Below are positions 12,939-22,920 of a stretch of 64,000 bases of DNA, piece by piece. Made by a program: the position numbers and the translations under genes. Origin of the DNA: Diospyros lotus. Lineage: Eukaryota > Streptophyta > Magnoliopsida > Ericales > Ebenaceae. The stretch covers positions 38,059,119 to 38,123,118 of the forward strand of contig NC_068350.1 of NCBI RefSeq assembly GCF_014633365.1, read 5' to 3'. Below the pieces are notes generated by a model that was not told where the DNA came from, made no database searches, and saw only the letters and a list, made by a program, of their open reading frames with translations. Each line of letters opens with the position of its first letter. Position 1 is the first letter of the stretch.

Positions 12939-13667
12939 CACTACAACAAATTTTAGATTAAAAAACATTTAAAAATGCCTTAATAGATAGTTTATTGGGG
13001 CATTTTAACTATTATGACACTAATAATAATACCTGTGTGTGCCCCAAAAACGTATTAAGACACTTACAAATTGCCTTAAAAATAACTATAAATTTAAGTT
13101 TGTTGTGGCACTTAAAAATGTCTCAAAAATCACTATAAATTTATTTTTTATATCCCCACAAGGTCTTCTCTTAACTCTAACTTATTTCTCCCTCAGCTCG
13201 AACCCTGAATCTTTCCTTCTTCTTGCACACGCGTGACCACCTAATCTACATATCATCTTATTAATATATGTGCCTATGTTTATTTTATAGTATATCTAAG
13301 TTTTATTAGAATTATTCTATTGGGGCACTTAAGATTTGTCTATTAGAGCACTTCATCAAAGTGTCTTGTTAGAATTATTTTAATGGGACATTTAAAAAAT
13401 TATGCCCTATTAAATTTATCTATTAAAACACTTATATTTGTCTATTAGGGCATTTCATTGTCATGGCTCATTAAAATTGTTTTATTGGGGCACTTCTTTA
13501 AATTGTGCCTTAAAATGGTATTTTATAGGGTACTTAATTATTGTGCCTCATTAAAGTTCTTGTATTGGAGCATTTTTTTAGATTGTGCCTTAAAATAGTA
13601 TTTTAGATGACACTTTCTAAAAAATGCCCTAAAAAATATGCCTCAACAAATTATTTTTATTGTAGTG
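12939..13667. mobile_element. Non-autonomous CACTA (En/Spm-type) element
   Basis: The element starts CACTACAACAAA and ends with the reverse complement of CACTACAATAAA. This is the terminal inverted repeat that names CACTA transposons. Many copies of a GGGGCACTT / AAGTGCC-like word lie inside, in both orientations, as expected for the sub-terminal repeats that bind CACTA transposase. The flanking triplets are ATT (left) and ATA (right), an imperfect version of the usual 3-bp duplication. There is no transposase coding, so it would depend on an autonomous relative. Confidence 0.75.
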
Positions 13668-14868
13668 ATAAAATATTAGATTAAATTAAAATCTTATCCT
13701 ATCTCATAAAAGACGAGGACAATGCAATTTATTTTTAGATAATGTGTATTTACTCTATTTTATTTTCAATATTTAAATAATCTAATTGGTTGATAATTAT
13801 TAGATGTTAAAAAAAGATGCACTTATTGCCCCCTAAGGGGCACAACTTTAACATTAAACCCAAATGATAATATATCGGAAATATTACTTGGACAATCAAA
13901 AATGATATTTAACGTGACACTTTTATATTAACGAATTATACATTTGTATTGATCAAACAAACAATATAATGCATCATTGTAGGTGAATGTCACGCTAAAT
14001 TGTCACTTGAGTGTCTAAACAAATAGCATCTCTAATATTATATTTATTTTTTGGATAATGTTAATGGTTGTGGCAATAAATGTACTTTTTTAAATTAAAG
14101 TACATTATTGCATCTTATTTTTAATATTTAAATAATTTTATAGATTGATTACATAGTTTAAAATACAATACATCTACCATTAATTTAAATGTTAAAAACA
14201 ATCTATACTATTATATATGATGATAATTTTTTTTATCGTAGAGAATTGAGAAGTCCCCGTACACGATTTTTGACCTAGATCGTCACACTCTTTCTATAAT
14301 CTCTCGACTTTATCCATATGGGCACACAAATAAAGCCAATAAGACCGGGTAAAAATCAGGATCTTGACTTTTTGATAGACACAAATAATATATTTTATCT
14401 GAAGACAATATATATCATCTATTTTTCCTAGAAATAACATTTTCCAAGAACCATTTTCTTGACTACCAAACAGGGTTTAGGGTTGTCTGGCCCACGAAGA
14501 ATCACACATAGGGCATTTTAATCAAACCACAGGATGCGGCTCGGCCCCATAGTTGCTGTGTAAGAAGTGTTTTCAGATAAATGCCAATAATTCCTGTTCT
14601 TGTGCTTTCTTTCGACATCCATTAGTCAACTGCGGCGGCCGACAAGGCTTCATTTAATCAATTTCACTATCTAATTAATTTTTTTTTAGATATATAATTT
14701 ACGGAGATATAATTTTTAACATTTTTTAAACGTTTTACATTTTAAAACGATAAAGAAAATACTTTTGAGTCATTTTTAAAATTTAAAAATTATTTTTTAA
14801 TATTAACAAAATATTATAAATTTCTGCCGCTACGTTGATGATCACGTTAGAGAGAGAAATAACTTATA
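13668..14868. other. AT-rich intergenic DNA
   Basis: No gene seen. A block at about 13900-14040 (GTGACACTTTTATATTA words) resembles 1700-1790, suggesting two old copies of one repeat. Positions 14225-14350 on the minus strand end in an A-rich tail and could be a truncated retroposon, but no internal promoter boxes were found. Confidence 0.35.
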
Positions 14869-15154
14869 ATTTTTTTTATTATTTTAGGATATCCAAGTTT
14901 CGTTCGATTAATCTTTTAGGGTTAGTGATCTTCCTCCTAATGCACCTCCAGATAAATTCGGATGCAGATACAACCTATACACACTTAGAGCTGACTCTCA
15001 ATATGTTTGCACCACCGTGATATCAACTGTTTAAACCTTTTCACATTGTCCCCCCCAACAGTACTCAAAATTTTCAAGACACCACTAAGATTCGAGCTCC
15101 TAACCTTCACGTTAACCTCCTCCTACTTTGCCGCTGCACTATACCCGTGGGGAC
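14869..15154 (-). mobile_element. tRNA-derived SINE with 8-bp target duplication
   Basis: On the minus strand from 15154 the element opens with GTCCCCACGGG, then an A box (TAGTGCAGCGG), then a B box (AGCTCGAATCT) about 40 bases on. This is the RNA polymerase III promoter arrangement of tRNA-derived SINEs. It ends in an A-rich tail at the 14869 side. The same 8 bases, AACTTATA on the plus strand, lie directly outside both ends (14861-14868 and 15155-15162), as target-primed insertion produces. Ends, tail, boxes and duplication all agree. It encodes no protein and would have needed LINE reverse transcriptase to move. Confidence 0.8.
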
Positions 15155-15389
15155 AACTTATATTTATTTTTGTTTGAATGAATGATATGATTTATATTTA
15201 TATTTAATTGAATAATTATTTTTATATTTTTTTTATTAAAAATTATATTTATAAAAAATTATATACATATATATTTTTATTTACACGTTTTTCCTACATT
15301 TTCATTTTCTACATTTTTGTAAAATATTATTTCTTCATTTCTAATTCATATTGTATCTATTTATTCTTTCTATTTCTGTGCAATCTAAG

Positions 15390-15830
15390 TTTTGCCTGCA
15401 CTTTATAATTTTTTATTACTTCATTTTTTTTTTCTTATACACCAATAATGCAAAACTTTCATTTTTTAAATCAATTTAATTTCTTATACTTTGACTTTTT
15501 AGTCGTATAATAATTTAAATTTTTTATTATTTAATTATATCTCCAAATTTTTTATTATTTAATTAATTTAATTCTTATAATTTGACGTGAACAAAGTGCG
15601 ACATATGTTTTATTACCTTATTTTATTTTTTTACATATAAAAATATAATATTTGAATTAATTAGAAAATACAGGTCCAATAATATAATTAAAATAATAAA
15701 AAAATTTAATTATCATACAAACAAATAATTAAAATATAAAGATTAAATTAATTCAAAAATTAAGTTTAAATATGCAATCAAAATAATACAAAATGTAATG
15801 ATCATAAAAAAACAAAAATGTAAATTTCAC
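15390..15830. repeat. AT-rich foldback-type repeat (family A relative)
   Basis: The left half contains ATTTAATTTCTTATACTTTGA-like words and the right half contains their approximate reverse complement (AAAGATTAAATTAATTCAAAAA-like). Similar two-sided blocks occur at about 25660-26090 and 27880-28165. Arms are imperfect and the ends are not defined. Confidence 0.4.
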
Positions 15831-17049
15831 CTTACTAAACTCTTAAAACTTGACCAAATATATTAAATAATTAGGGGCACTAACCTAAGAAACTCACTAA
15901 TACTTCCATTTAAATAATGGTATTGATTGGTTTCAATATAAGACGGGGACAGGTTGACTCCATAAAATAATTAAAAATATACTTTTATATTAGTTGTTAC
16001 AACTACAATGTTGTGATGAGACCTAATATTAAAAACAATATAATATTTTGACAGTTTTATAGAATTGATGCCCGTTTCAATCACTAATGTGATGGCACTT
16101 TTATTTTTCACTAATGTCATGGCACTTTTATTTTTTTCTTCGTGAAGAAAAAGGTGAGACGACTAATGTAACAATTTTTCTTAAAAGATAAAGATGAAAT
16201 GATTAATGTAACAATTTTCTTTTGACGTGACGACAACATCTCATTGAAAGTAAATGACTTTTACAAAATTTTGTGAAATTTGTTTTCGAGTCTAAAATTT
16301 TGTGTTTAGTAAATTCTTAATTATTGAAAATATAGAATCTTTATATTTTATATATTAGAGATTAAACGTTGTAATTTTTAATTATTGAGAGAGTATAATA
16401 AATTAGTTAATATATTTAAATATTATCAACTGGTCATTTACACGACATGTCACTTATAAAAATGATCATGTTCATACACGCGCAAAAGTTTTAGTTTTGA
16501 CCACGCTTATTTTTTTGTGCTTCAAAGCATGAAATAGTTTAAACGTTTTCGTCTATGGGGATATTGAAAACATTTCATAGCTCAGCCTATAAAAAATAAG
16601 TATTGTCTGAATCGAAAATAGTCAACCTCATAAAAATTATATGCGTATGTATTTGTTTTTATATTAATTTTAATAATTATGATCGTTAAAATTAAAATAA
16701 GAACACATTAGATATTTTAAAGTGAAATATTAGCAATTTTGATGAAAGATAATTTTAGATATTTGTTTAGAAATTTGTTAACTTTAACAAGGTTATTATA
16801 CTAAAGGTATTTTAGACAATAAGAACAACTAGATTAGATCTATTCGATTAATTCAATTTAGTTTTTAACACAGATTAGATCTATTCGATTGGAATAATTT
16901 AGTTCGTTCGATTATCTCACCTCTAGTTAGTAGTTACAACCCTTTAATCCTATCAAATTGGTCGAATGCTCATTCTTAATTATATGACACAAATATCGAC
17001 CAATATGAATAGGAATAAATCGAATCGAACCAACCAAACGTTAACCATG
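15831..17049. other. AT-rich intergenic DNA upstream of gene 1
   Basis: No gene seen. It contains short direct repeats: a 28-bp unit with ATGGCACTTTTATTTTT in two adjacent copies at about 16080-16135, a repeated CTAATGTAACAATTTT block at about 16160-16215, and two copies of AGATTAGATCTATTCGATT at about 16830-16890. Confidence 0.45.
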
Positions 17050-17512
17050 GTTACACCACTCAAACCCCACCAACGCGCACAGTAATAACCGGACCGTACA
17101 TATCACCATCAAGTTAATCTCACCACAAACGAGAACTTGAAGAAATGGCATAAGGATAAGCGACTTGAGATTATAAAAGGTTTTTTGGTTTATTTAATAA
17201 TTTTGCCGCATATTTCTGTCGTTGGTGCGCCACGCTTTTATAGCCCCCGCTGTGATTTGACTCCACAATTAACCCGAATTGACTCCTGCCTGAGGTCCGC
17301 CCTTACGCTAGCCAACTCCCCTCCCCATTGGCGGACGCCAACTCCACATTCCATTCCACTTCAATCCGCTCACGCGCCCTCACCGCCCCGACCGGTCACC
17401 TCTCCGTTCCCCACCCACCTAACCGGTAATTCCCCCCAGGCCTTTTCACCTCCCCAGCCGGTTTCTACACCCCCGAGATTTTCACCCTGCTTCCTCTCCC
17501 CACTGCATCCGT

Positions 17513-17521
17513 CCACGTGTC
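17513..17521 (+). promoter_or_regulatory. G-box/ABRE-like site CCACGTGTC
   Basis: This is a perfect CACGTG core with an ACGTGTC extension, the form bound by bZIP factors of the ABF/AREB type in ABA and drought responses. It lies about 0.8 kb upstream of the likely start of gene 1. Use in vivo is inferred. Confidence 0.45.
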
Positions 17522-17750
17522 GAGTCATCATTTGACGAAAGGGCGACCCCATCTCTTCTCGAGGACGCGAGTGGATGGCGCGCGCGGCTGGGTCGCACCG
17601 ACGGCGCAGGAGATGGTTACCTCCTCGCATTTAACTTTCATGTGGAGTGAATTTTGGAGTAATTTCCCTGCGATTACAATGTGGGTGACCTGGACAGGTG
17701 GGTTTAAATTGTAACCGAGGTCGTTGCCAGCACGACCCAGTGAAATAGCG

Positions 17751-17758
17751 CCACGTGG
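17751..17758 (+). promoter_or_regulatory. Second G-box CCACGTGG
   Basis: This is a second perfect CACGTG core, palindromic over eight bases, about 240 bp downstream of the first and about 0.6 kb upstream of the likely transcription start of gene 1. Paired G-boxes favour bZIP, bHLH or PIF-type binding. The sequence does not show which. Confidence 0.45.
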
Positions 17759-18275
17759 AGGCGCATTAGATTGCACGAAAAAGGCTGAACCCGATTGGCT
17801 TTGTTGAAAGAGGACGGCTAAATCACGAAACTGCCCCCCAATTTCTGTTCAATTTCCGGCCCTTCCTTAAATAATACATATATATACATAATATATAATA
17901 TTCGTACGGATGGACCATTTTTCAAAAATAAGTAAAAAATTAAAAATAAAAAAATAATATTATATTATATATCAATACAAATATCTATAAATATCAAAAC
18001 TAAATGAAAGAATATAAAAAAATATATATTATTTTCCATATATTAAGGGTCGTGTAATATTATTTTTTATCAATTAATTTGATGATAAAAATCTCATGAA
18101 TATTATTATGTTAATAAAATATATTTTTTAAATAAATATTTATTTAAAATATTTTATTTTATTATACGTATATAATACGAGCCATGCTATAATGTATTTT
18201 AAATGCAATTAGTAGCTTGAAAAGAAATATAAGTGAAATTTTAGAATTTAGGTAAATCATAAATGAACTCATAAA

Positions 18276-18283
18276 TATAAATA
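18276..18283 (+). promoter_or_regulatory. TATA-like box TATAAATA of gene 1
   Basis: A TATAAATA word opens a (TA)n tract, and a purine-rich then CT-rich stretch typical of plant 5' leaders follows about 60 bases later. AT-rich flanks make chance matches likely. It is chosen because it is the last such box before the leader. Confidence 0.4.
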
Positions 18284-18342
18284 TATATATATATATCCGA
18301 TTTTAGGAAAATATAATTGTAAAAATAAATAGAATATTCTGT

Positions 18343-18597
18343 ATGAGAGAGGAGAGAGGAGAGAGAGAGAGCATAGGAAATGGCGAAAGGAAGAAGAAGA
18401 AGCTCTTTTCTTCTTGTCATAAGCTCAGAGCTTTCTCGTTCTTATTATTCTCATTCATTCATCTAATCATCTTCCTAATCTCTCTCTCTAGATCTGTAGT
18501 CACCTCTCTCTCGCTCTCTCTCTCTCTCGTCAAAGATGGAGGCTTTTTGGGTTCCGCTTGGGTGCTGGTTACCTGGAACTGGAGGATAAATCAACTG
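18343..18597 (+). other. 5'UTR exon 1 of gene 1 (start approximate)
   Basis: A GA-rich then CT-rich leader ends at a good donor (CTG|GTAAGG, intron from 18598). The transcription start is not visible. I begin at the GA tract after the TATA-like box. If transcription starts upstream of 18343, an ATG there opens a long upstream frame running through the donor, so a start just downstream of 18345 is more likely. Confidence 0.5.
18536..18589 (+). CDS. Upstream ORF 1 of gene 1, 17 aa
   Basis: This complete short frame encodes MEAFWVPLGCWLPGTGG. Its ATG sits in a strong plant initiation context (AAAGATGGA), better than many main starts. It lies wholly within leader exon 1, ends before the donor and stays intact after splicing. 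It is enriched in Trp, Gly and Pro, which is unusual for random short frames. Such an upstream ORF would be expected to lower or condition translation of the zinc-finger protein. Conservation across species has not been tested. Confidence 0.5.
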   Translation: MEAFWVPLGCWLPGTGG

Positions 18598-19875
18598 GTA
18601 AGGTTCTTTTAGAGCCAGGAAGGGGGAAAACTGGACTGCTTTTGAATCTGATTCAATCTGTGTGTGCTGTGTGCTTCGATCCTGATTCTTTATTGCTTTT
18701 TTGTGCATCCTTGCTTGCGGTCGTGCTGTTTTCTCTCTCTGAACTTGGATAGATGCGTGTCTGTGTAGCTGCTGCTGTGTGTGTAGACTCGGAAAGTGTA
18801 GATCAGTCGTTTCCTGTCCCGATCATTTGTTTGACTGCGATTTTGATTGTTTCTCGTCTTAGGTTCTTTAATCTGTATCTGACGCGAATGGCGAATTTTT
18901 GTGTGGTAATTTCATCTTTCTTGTTGCCGTCTAGGGAGATATCTTTACTCTTTGATTAATTTCTTTCTTTTTATTTTTATTTTTTTTAAAATTTAATTGT
19001 TGAATGATGAATCTCAGTCTTTTGACTTCCGGCTGAAGTTGGAACCACATGATTTAGTCCAAAAATTTGGTAGTTCTCTCCTATTTGTTTGGTTCCCCTG
19101 AAACCGATGGGAAAATTCGGATGTTATCTTTATGTTGTTTTTGTTTCTCTTTCTTTTCGAAATCTTGAGAAGGAGAAGCCCTTTAATCAAGCGATTATAG
19201 TTGCATTTTTCTCAGTTGAGTTGGTTTTAACAAATTGAGGGCAAAATCATGAAAATATCTTGGTCCTAGATTTCTGTTCAAATGCTTCCTCCTCAACCTA
19301 ACGGGTCTTTTTCTGCTAAATATTTGGAAGCCCTGTTTTCAGGCCCATTTGGTTATTTTTGTGACATCTTCTTTATGCCTTGGGTCATTCTTGCCATTCA
19401 GAATTTGACACACCAATACTTATCCTATCTTTTATTTGATTCTCTTAAAACTTTTTGCATACGAAAACCTTTCCATTTTGCTGAGATTCGTTCTAGATAT
19501 GCTTGTTTCATTTTCTAGTTTTGATACTTCCTGAATACAGCCCTTTGTCCAAATCTATATATTAAATTATTTCTTGCTATATTCGACATTCATACCCTCC
19601 ATGCCTCCGCTCATTACTATTAACATACCCATTTTGTTTCGTATTGATGGCTATTTATGTCAGTGCATATGTAATGTACATTGTTTCTTTTGCCTTACTG
19701 GATTTTGATATGAACCTATCCGAATTTGCCTTATTGATTTATGGGCTCCTGAATTTTCTGGCATTGCTGTCATATTGGACTCGGTAATTTTGACAATATG
19801 TATGGTTTTATGATGCTCTATGTGAGTATTTTGTTGTTTAATGTTAATGCATGGATTTTGTTGTTTTTCTTTCAG
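18598..19875 (+). other. 5'UTR intron of gene 1 (1278 bp)
   Basis: The donor GTAAGG at 18598 and the T-rich acceptor TTTTTCTTTCAG ending at 19875 bound a T-rich intron. Long leader introns that enhance expression are common in plant regulatory genes. Without removal, many ATGs and stops would precede the main start, which supports its being spliced. Confidence 0.7.
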
Positions 19876-19890
19876 TTGGATTCGCGGCCA

Positions 19891-19914
19891 ATGAAAGCAT
19901 GTGCTGTGCGTTGA
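19891..19914 (+). CDS. Upstream ORF 2 of gene 1, 7 aa
   Basis: This tiny frame (MKACAVR, then stop) lies in leader exon 2, about 100 bases before the main start. A further start-plus-one-codon frame (ATG CTT TAG) sits at 19925-19933. Both would be met by scanning ribosomes after splicing. Functional relevance is inference. Confidence 0.35.
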   Translation: MKACAVR

Positions 19915-20014
19915 AGGGATTGAAATGCTTTAGATCAGAGCAGTTGAATCCCAGATCGGCTCTGATACCTTCGTCTCCGTTTTCCTTTACAATTGCAGAC
20001 TTGCTAACATAGAC

Positions 20015-22129
20015 ATGAATAACTTGACTGTTAAAACTGATGATACTTTTGCCAGTTTGCTTGAACTGGCTGCTAATGATGATGTGGAGGGCTTCAAACG
20101 ATTCATTGAGCATGATCTTTCAGGGATTCATGAAGTGGGGTTATGGTATGGCAGGCAGAAGGGGTCCAAGCAGATGGTTCTTGAACAAAGAACTCCTTTA
20201 ATGGTTGCTGCAGCGTATGGTAGCATCGGGGTTGTGAAACTTATTCTTTCTTTTCCAGATGCTGATGTCAATCGCCCTTGCGGTCTTGATAAGAGCACCG
20301 CTCTTCATTGTGCTGCGTCAGGTGGCTCAGTGAATGCAGCTGAAGTTGTGAAACTTCTCTTAGATGCAGGTGCTGATCCTAATATTGTTGATGCAAATAG
20401 CCGTTGTCCGGTCGACGTGATTGTCGTGTCCCCAAAGTTCCAGGACTTGAAATTCACTCTTGAGAAACTTCTCGAGACCAGTGGTTCTGTTGGTGAGAGG
20501 AACCTAAGGATTTCGACAGCTACTTCAAACTCCAATTCTCCACCACTGTCTCCGTCCCCAGATAACAGGTCCCAGTCATCAGCTTCAGACTCAACTTCTT
20601 CTCCGAAGAGTTCAAAGTTCAATGATGTTTCTATTTCTTCTACTTCAGAGAAGAAGGAGTACCCTATTGACCCATCACTGCCGGACATCAAGAACAGCAT
20701 CTATTCAACTGACGAGTTCCGAATGTTCTCATTCAAGGTTAGGCCTTGTTCTCGTGCATACTCCCACGATTGGACTGAGTGCCCTTTCGTTCATCCAGGT
20801 GAGAACGCTCGAAGAAGGGATCCAAGGAAATATCACTACAGCTGCGTTCCTTGTCCTGATTTCAGGAAGGGGGCTTGTCGACGAGGGGATATGTGTGAAT
20901 ATGCTCATGGGGTTTTTGAGTGCTGGCTTCATCCAGCTCAATATAGGACTCGACTCTGCAAAGATGGAACAAGTTGCAATAGAAGAGTATGCTTCTTTGC
21001 CCACACACAAGAGGAACTCCGGCCCCTGTATGTCTCTACAGGTTCTGCAGTACCATCTCCTCGATCTGGTTCTACAGCTGCCAGTGCAATGGATTTTGCT
21101 GCGGCCATGAGCCTCTTACCTGGCTCACCGTCCTCAGTCTCTGTAATGTCTCCCTCACCATTCACTCCACCCATATCTCCATCTGCCAATGGCATGTCAA
21201 ACATGGGTTGGCCCCAACCAAATGTTCCGGCATTGCATCTGCCAGGAAGCAATCTTCAGTCAAGCCGCCTGCGGTCATCTCTTAATGCAAGAGATATTGC
21301 AGCCGAGGATTTGGAATTGTTGCCAGATTTTGATGTGCAACAACAGCAGCTCCTAAATGAAATATCCCGGCATTCTCAGCCCGGTATCAATTCTCTGTCT
21401 TTGAACCGATCTGCTCATTCAAAAACGCTAACCCCATCAAACCTTGAGGATCTCTTTTCTGCCGAGTGCTCTTCTCCCCGGTATTCTGATCAGGCATTGG
21501 CTTCAGCAATTTTCTCGCCAACTCACAAGTCTGCAGTTTTCAACCAGTTTCAGCAGCAGAAGAGCATGGTATCACCAATTAACACAAACTACTCACCAAA
21601 AAATATCGACCACCCCCTTTTGCAGGCACCCTTTGGGGGTTCATCTTCAGGAAGGATGTCTCCCCGAGGCGTGGAGCCTATCTCACCAATGAGTACTCGG
21701 GTCGCCATGTTTGCTCAACGGGAGAAGCAGCAGCAACATTTTCGCAGCATTAGCTCCCGTGATCTTGGCTCTAATTCTTCTGCTGTTGTTGGTTCTCCTG
21801 GCGATCCATGGTCAAACTGGGGCTCTGCCAGTGGGAGACCTGACTGGACTGTCAATCCCGATGAGTTTGGTAAACTTCGCAGATCATCATCCTTCGAGCT
21901 CGGGAACAATGGGGAGGAGCCCGATTTATCATGGGTTCAATCGCTTGTCAAAGAATCGCCTCAAGAAATGAAGGAAAGGCCTGCAATGCTTGGCTTAGCT
22001 GGTGTTGGGGGCACTGCGGGATCCTCCAGCGAGGTCTCAAATCTGAACTCCCAGATTGATCCTATCGATCAATCTGTTCTGGGTGCGTGGCTGGACCAAA
22101 TGCAGCTCGATCAGCTCATTGCCCAGTAA
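20015..22129 (+). CDS. Ankyrin-repeat tandem CCCH zinc finger protein (RR-TZF)
   Basis: The protein has 704 residues and no intron in the coding sequence, as is usual for this plant family. Two ankyrin repeats lie at about residues 59-126 ([12 protein letters not shown] and [12 protein letters not shown] cores). A serine-rich linker (about 165-212) follows, then an arginine-rich region (about 235-275, [13 protein letters not shown]). The tandem zinc finger is C280-x7-C-x5-C-x3-H298, a 16-residue spacer, then C315-x5-C-x4-C-x3-H330. All eight metal ligands are present and this spacing is the plant RR-TZF signature. The long Ser/Gln/Pro-rich tail keeps the ELLPDFD and [10 protein letters not shown] motifs of the group. 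Family members bind AU-rich RNA or DNA, shuttle between nucleus and cytoplasmic granules, and act in ABA, salt and oxidative-stress responses. Length and layout fit the AtTZF7/OXS2 (C3H30) and AtTZF8 (C3H56) group, but orthology is not proven. The start is chosen as the first ATG of the spliced main frame. Confidence 0.95.
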   Translation: MNNLTVKTDDTFASLLELAANDDVEGFKRFIEHDLSGIHEVGLWYGRQKGSKQMVLEQRTPLMVAAAYGSIGVVKLILSFPDADVNRPCGLDKSTALHCAASGGSVNAAEVVKLLLDAGADPNIVDANSRCPVDVIVVSPKFQDLKFTLEKLLETSGSVGERNLRISTATSNSNSPPLSPSPDNRSQSSASDSTSSPKSSKFNDVSISSTSEKKEYPIDPSLPDIKNSIYSTDEFRMFSFKVRPCSRAYSHDWTECPFVHPGENARRRDPRKYHYSCVPCPDFRKGACRRGDMCEYAHGVFECWLHPAQYRTRLCKDGTSCNRRVCFFAHTQEELRPLYVSTGSAVPSPRSGSTAASAMDFAAAMSLLPGSPSSVSVMSPSPFTPPISPSANGMSNMGWPQPNVPALHLPGSNLQSSRLRSSLNARDIAAEDLELLPDFDVQQQQLLNEISRHSQPGINSLSLNRSAHSKTLTPSNLEDLFSAECSSPRYSDQALASAIFSPTHKSAVFNQFQQQKSMVSPINTNYSPKNIDHPLLQAPFGGSSSGRMSPRGVEPISPMSTRVAMFAQREKQQQHFRSISSRDLGSNSSAVVGSPGDPWSNWGSASGRPDWTVNPDEFGKLRRSSSFELGNNGEEPDLSWVQSLVKESPQEMKERPAMLGLAGVGGTAGSSSEVSNLNSQIDPIDQSVLGAWLDQMQLDQLIAQ

Positions 22130-22920
22130 AGCCTTAAAACATCTTCTCCCAATCTTGAGATCATGAGAAGCAACAGTAAATTTTTTCCATAAACAATATG
22201 AGATTTTTGGGTTTTGTTGGTGCTGGATGTAGAGTAAGGTGACAGTAACAAGGAGGAAATCAAGCAAGGGGAGCTCACTCAAATCAGTAGAAGGATTATT
22301 GTTCTTTTTGCAATTTATTATTACAGCTGAAGTTAGGAAAAGCTGGAGTTCATTGGGTTTCTTCAACAAATGAAGCCCAGCAGCAGATTCCTTAATATTT
22401 CAGGTCTTAGGTCTCTGAAGTACCATTTTTTTTCTCTGCTCTTTAACGAGCTAGATGTCCCCATTAAACTGATCATCTGCTTAGAACTAGTCAAGAAAGC
22501 TCTCTCCCATTGCAGTCTCCTCTCTTTTTGGTTGGCCCATTTGTATCTGGGAGAAAGAGAGTATAGTAATTACTATTGTAATTTGGAGTCAATAATGAAA
22601 CTGGCTACCCAGAAAAAGGCGAGAAAGTGAAGGCTGTATTTTCTGGCATTTTCTCAACCCCCCCCCCATGGTCTACTCTTGCTCTCTTTTATCTTGCATT
22701 GGAAGTGATGTTGAGTGGATGAATGTGAAGGCATGTGTTGTTGGAGCTGGGGCTGTTGGATTATTTGATCTTTTATTTGGATTCTATCAATCTCTGCAGC
22801 GGATTAGATCAGATCAGATCAGATGCCATTGGAGAAACTTTTTATATCCTCGGAGTGGTGAATCTTTCTTTTCAAAGATGATAGTGGCTCGTTTTTGTTA
22901 ATGAAAATAATGATATTCTT
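22130..22920 (+). other. 3'UTR region of gene 1 (end approximate)
   Basis: T-rich sequence follows the TAA stop. AATAAT-type poly(A) signal variants occur near 22592 and 22908, so the transcript probably ends between about 22620 and 22930. A C9 run at about 22661 and four tandem AGATC units near 22806-22825 lie within. No second coding frame is supported here. Confidence 0.5.

Larger units (their letters stand above)
17050..17870 (+). promoter_or_regulatory. GC-rich distal promoter region of gene 1
   Basis: Base composition changes sharply here from AT-rich to C/G-rich and returns to AT-rich at about 17870. The block contains two G-box cores, several TTGAC words and C-rich tracts. Open frames on both strands (for example 17137-17535) are composition effects with no recognised domain. 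Its position 0.5-1.3 kb upstream of the transcribed region of gene 1 suggests a regulatory island. A short unannotated transcript cannot be excluded. Confidence 0.45.

Noticed and set aside
14225..14350. Possible third SINE on the minus strand
   Set aside because: It has an A-rich end, but no A or B box and no target duplication were found.
17137..17776. Several overlapping open frames on both strands (up to 132 codons) in the GC-rich block upstream of gene 1
   Set aside because: They overlap on opposite strands, are Pro/Ser/Arg-rich as expected from C-rich DNA, and show no domain. The block reads better as a promoter region.
20305..21285. Open frames in other frames and on the minus strand within the zinc-finger gene
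   Set aside because: They are shadows of the 704-codon frame, whose ankyrin and zinc-finger motifs leave no doubt about the real frame.
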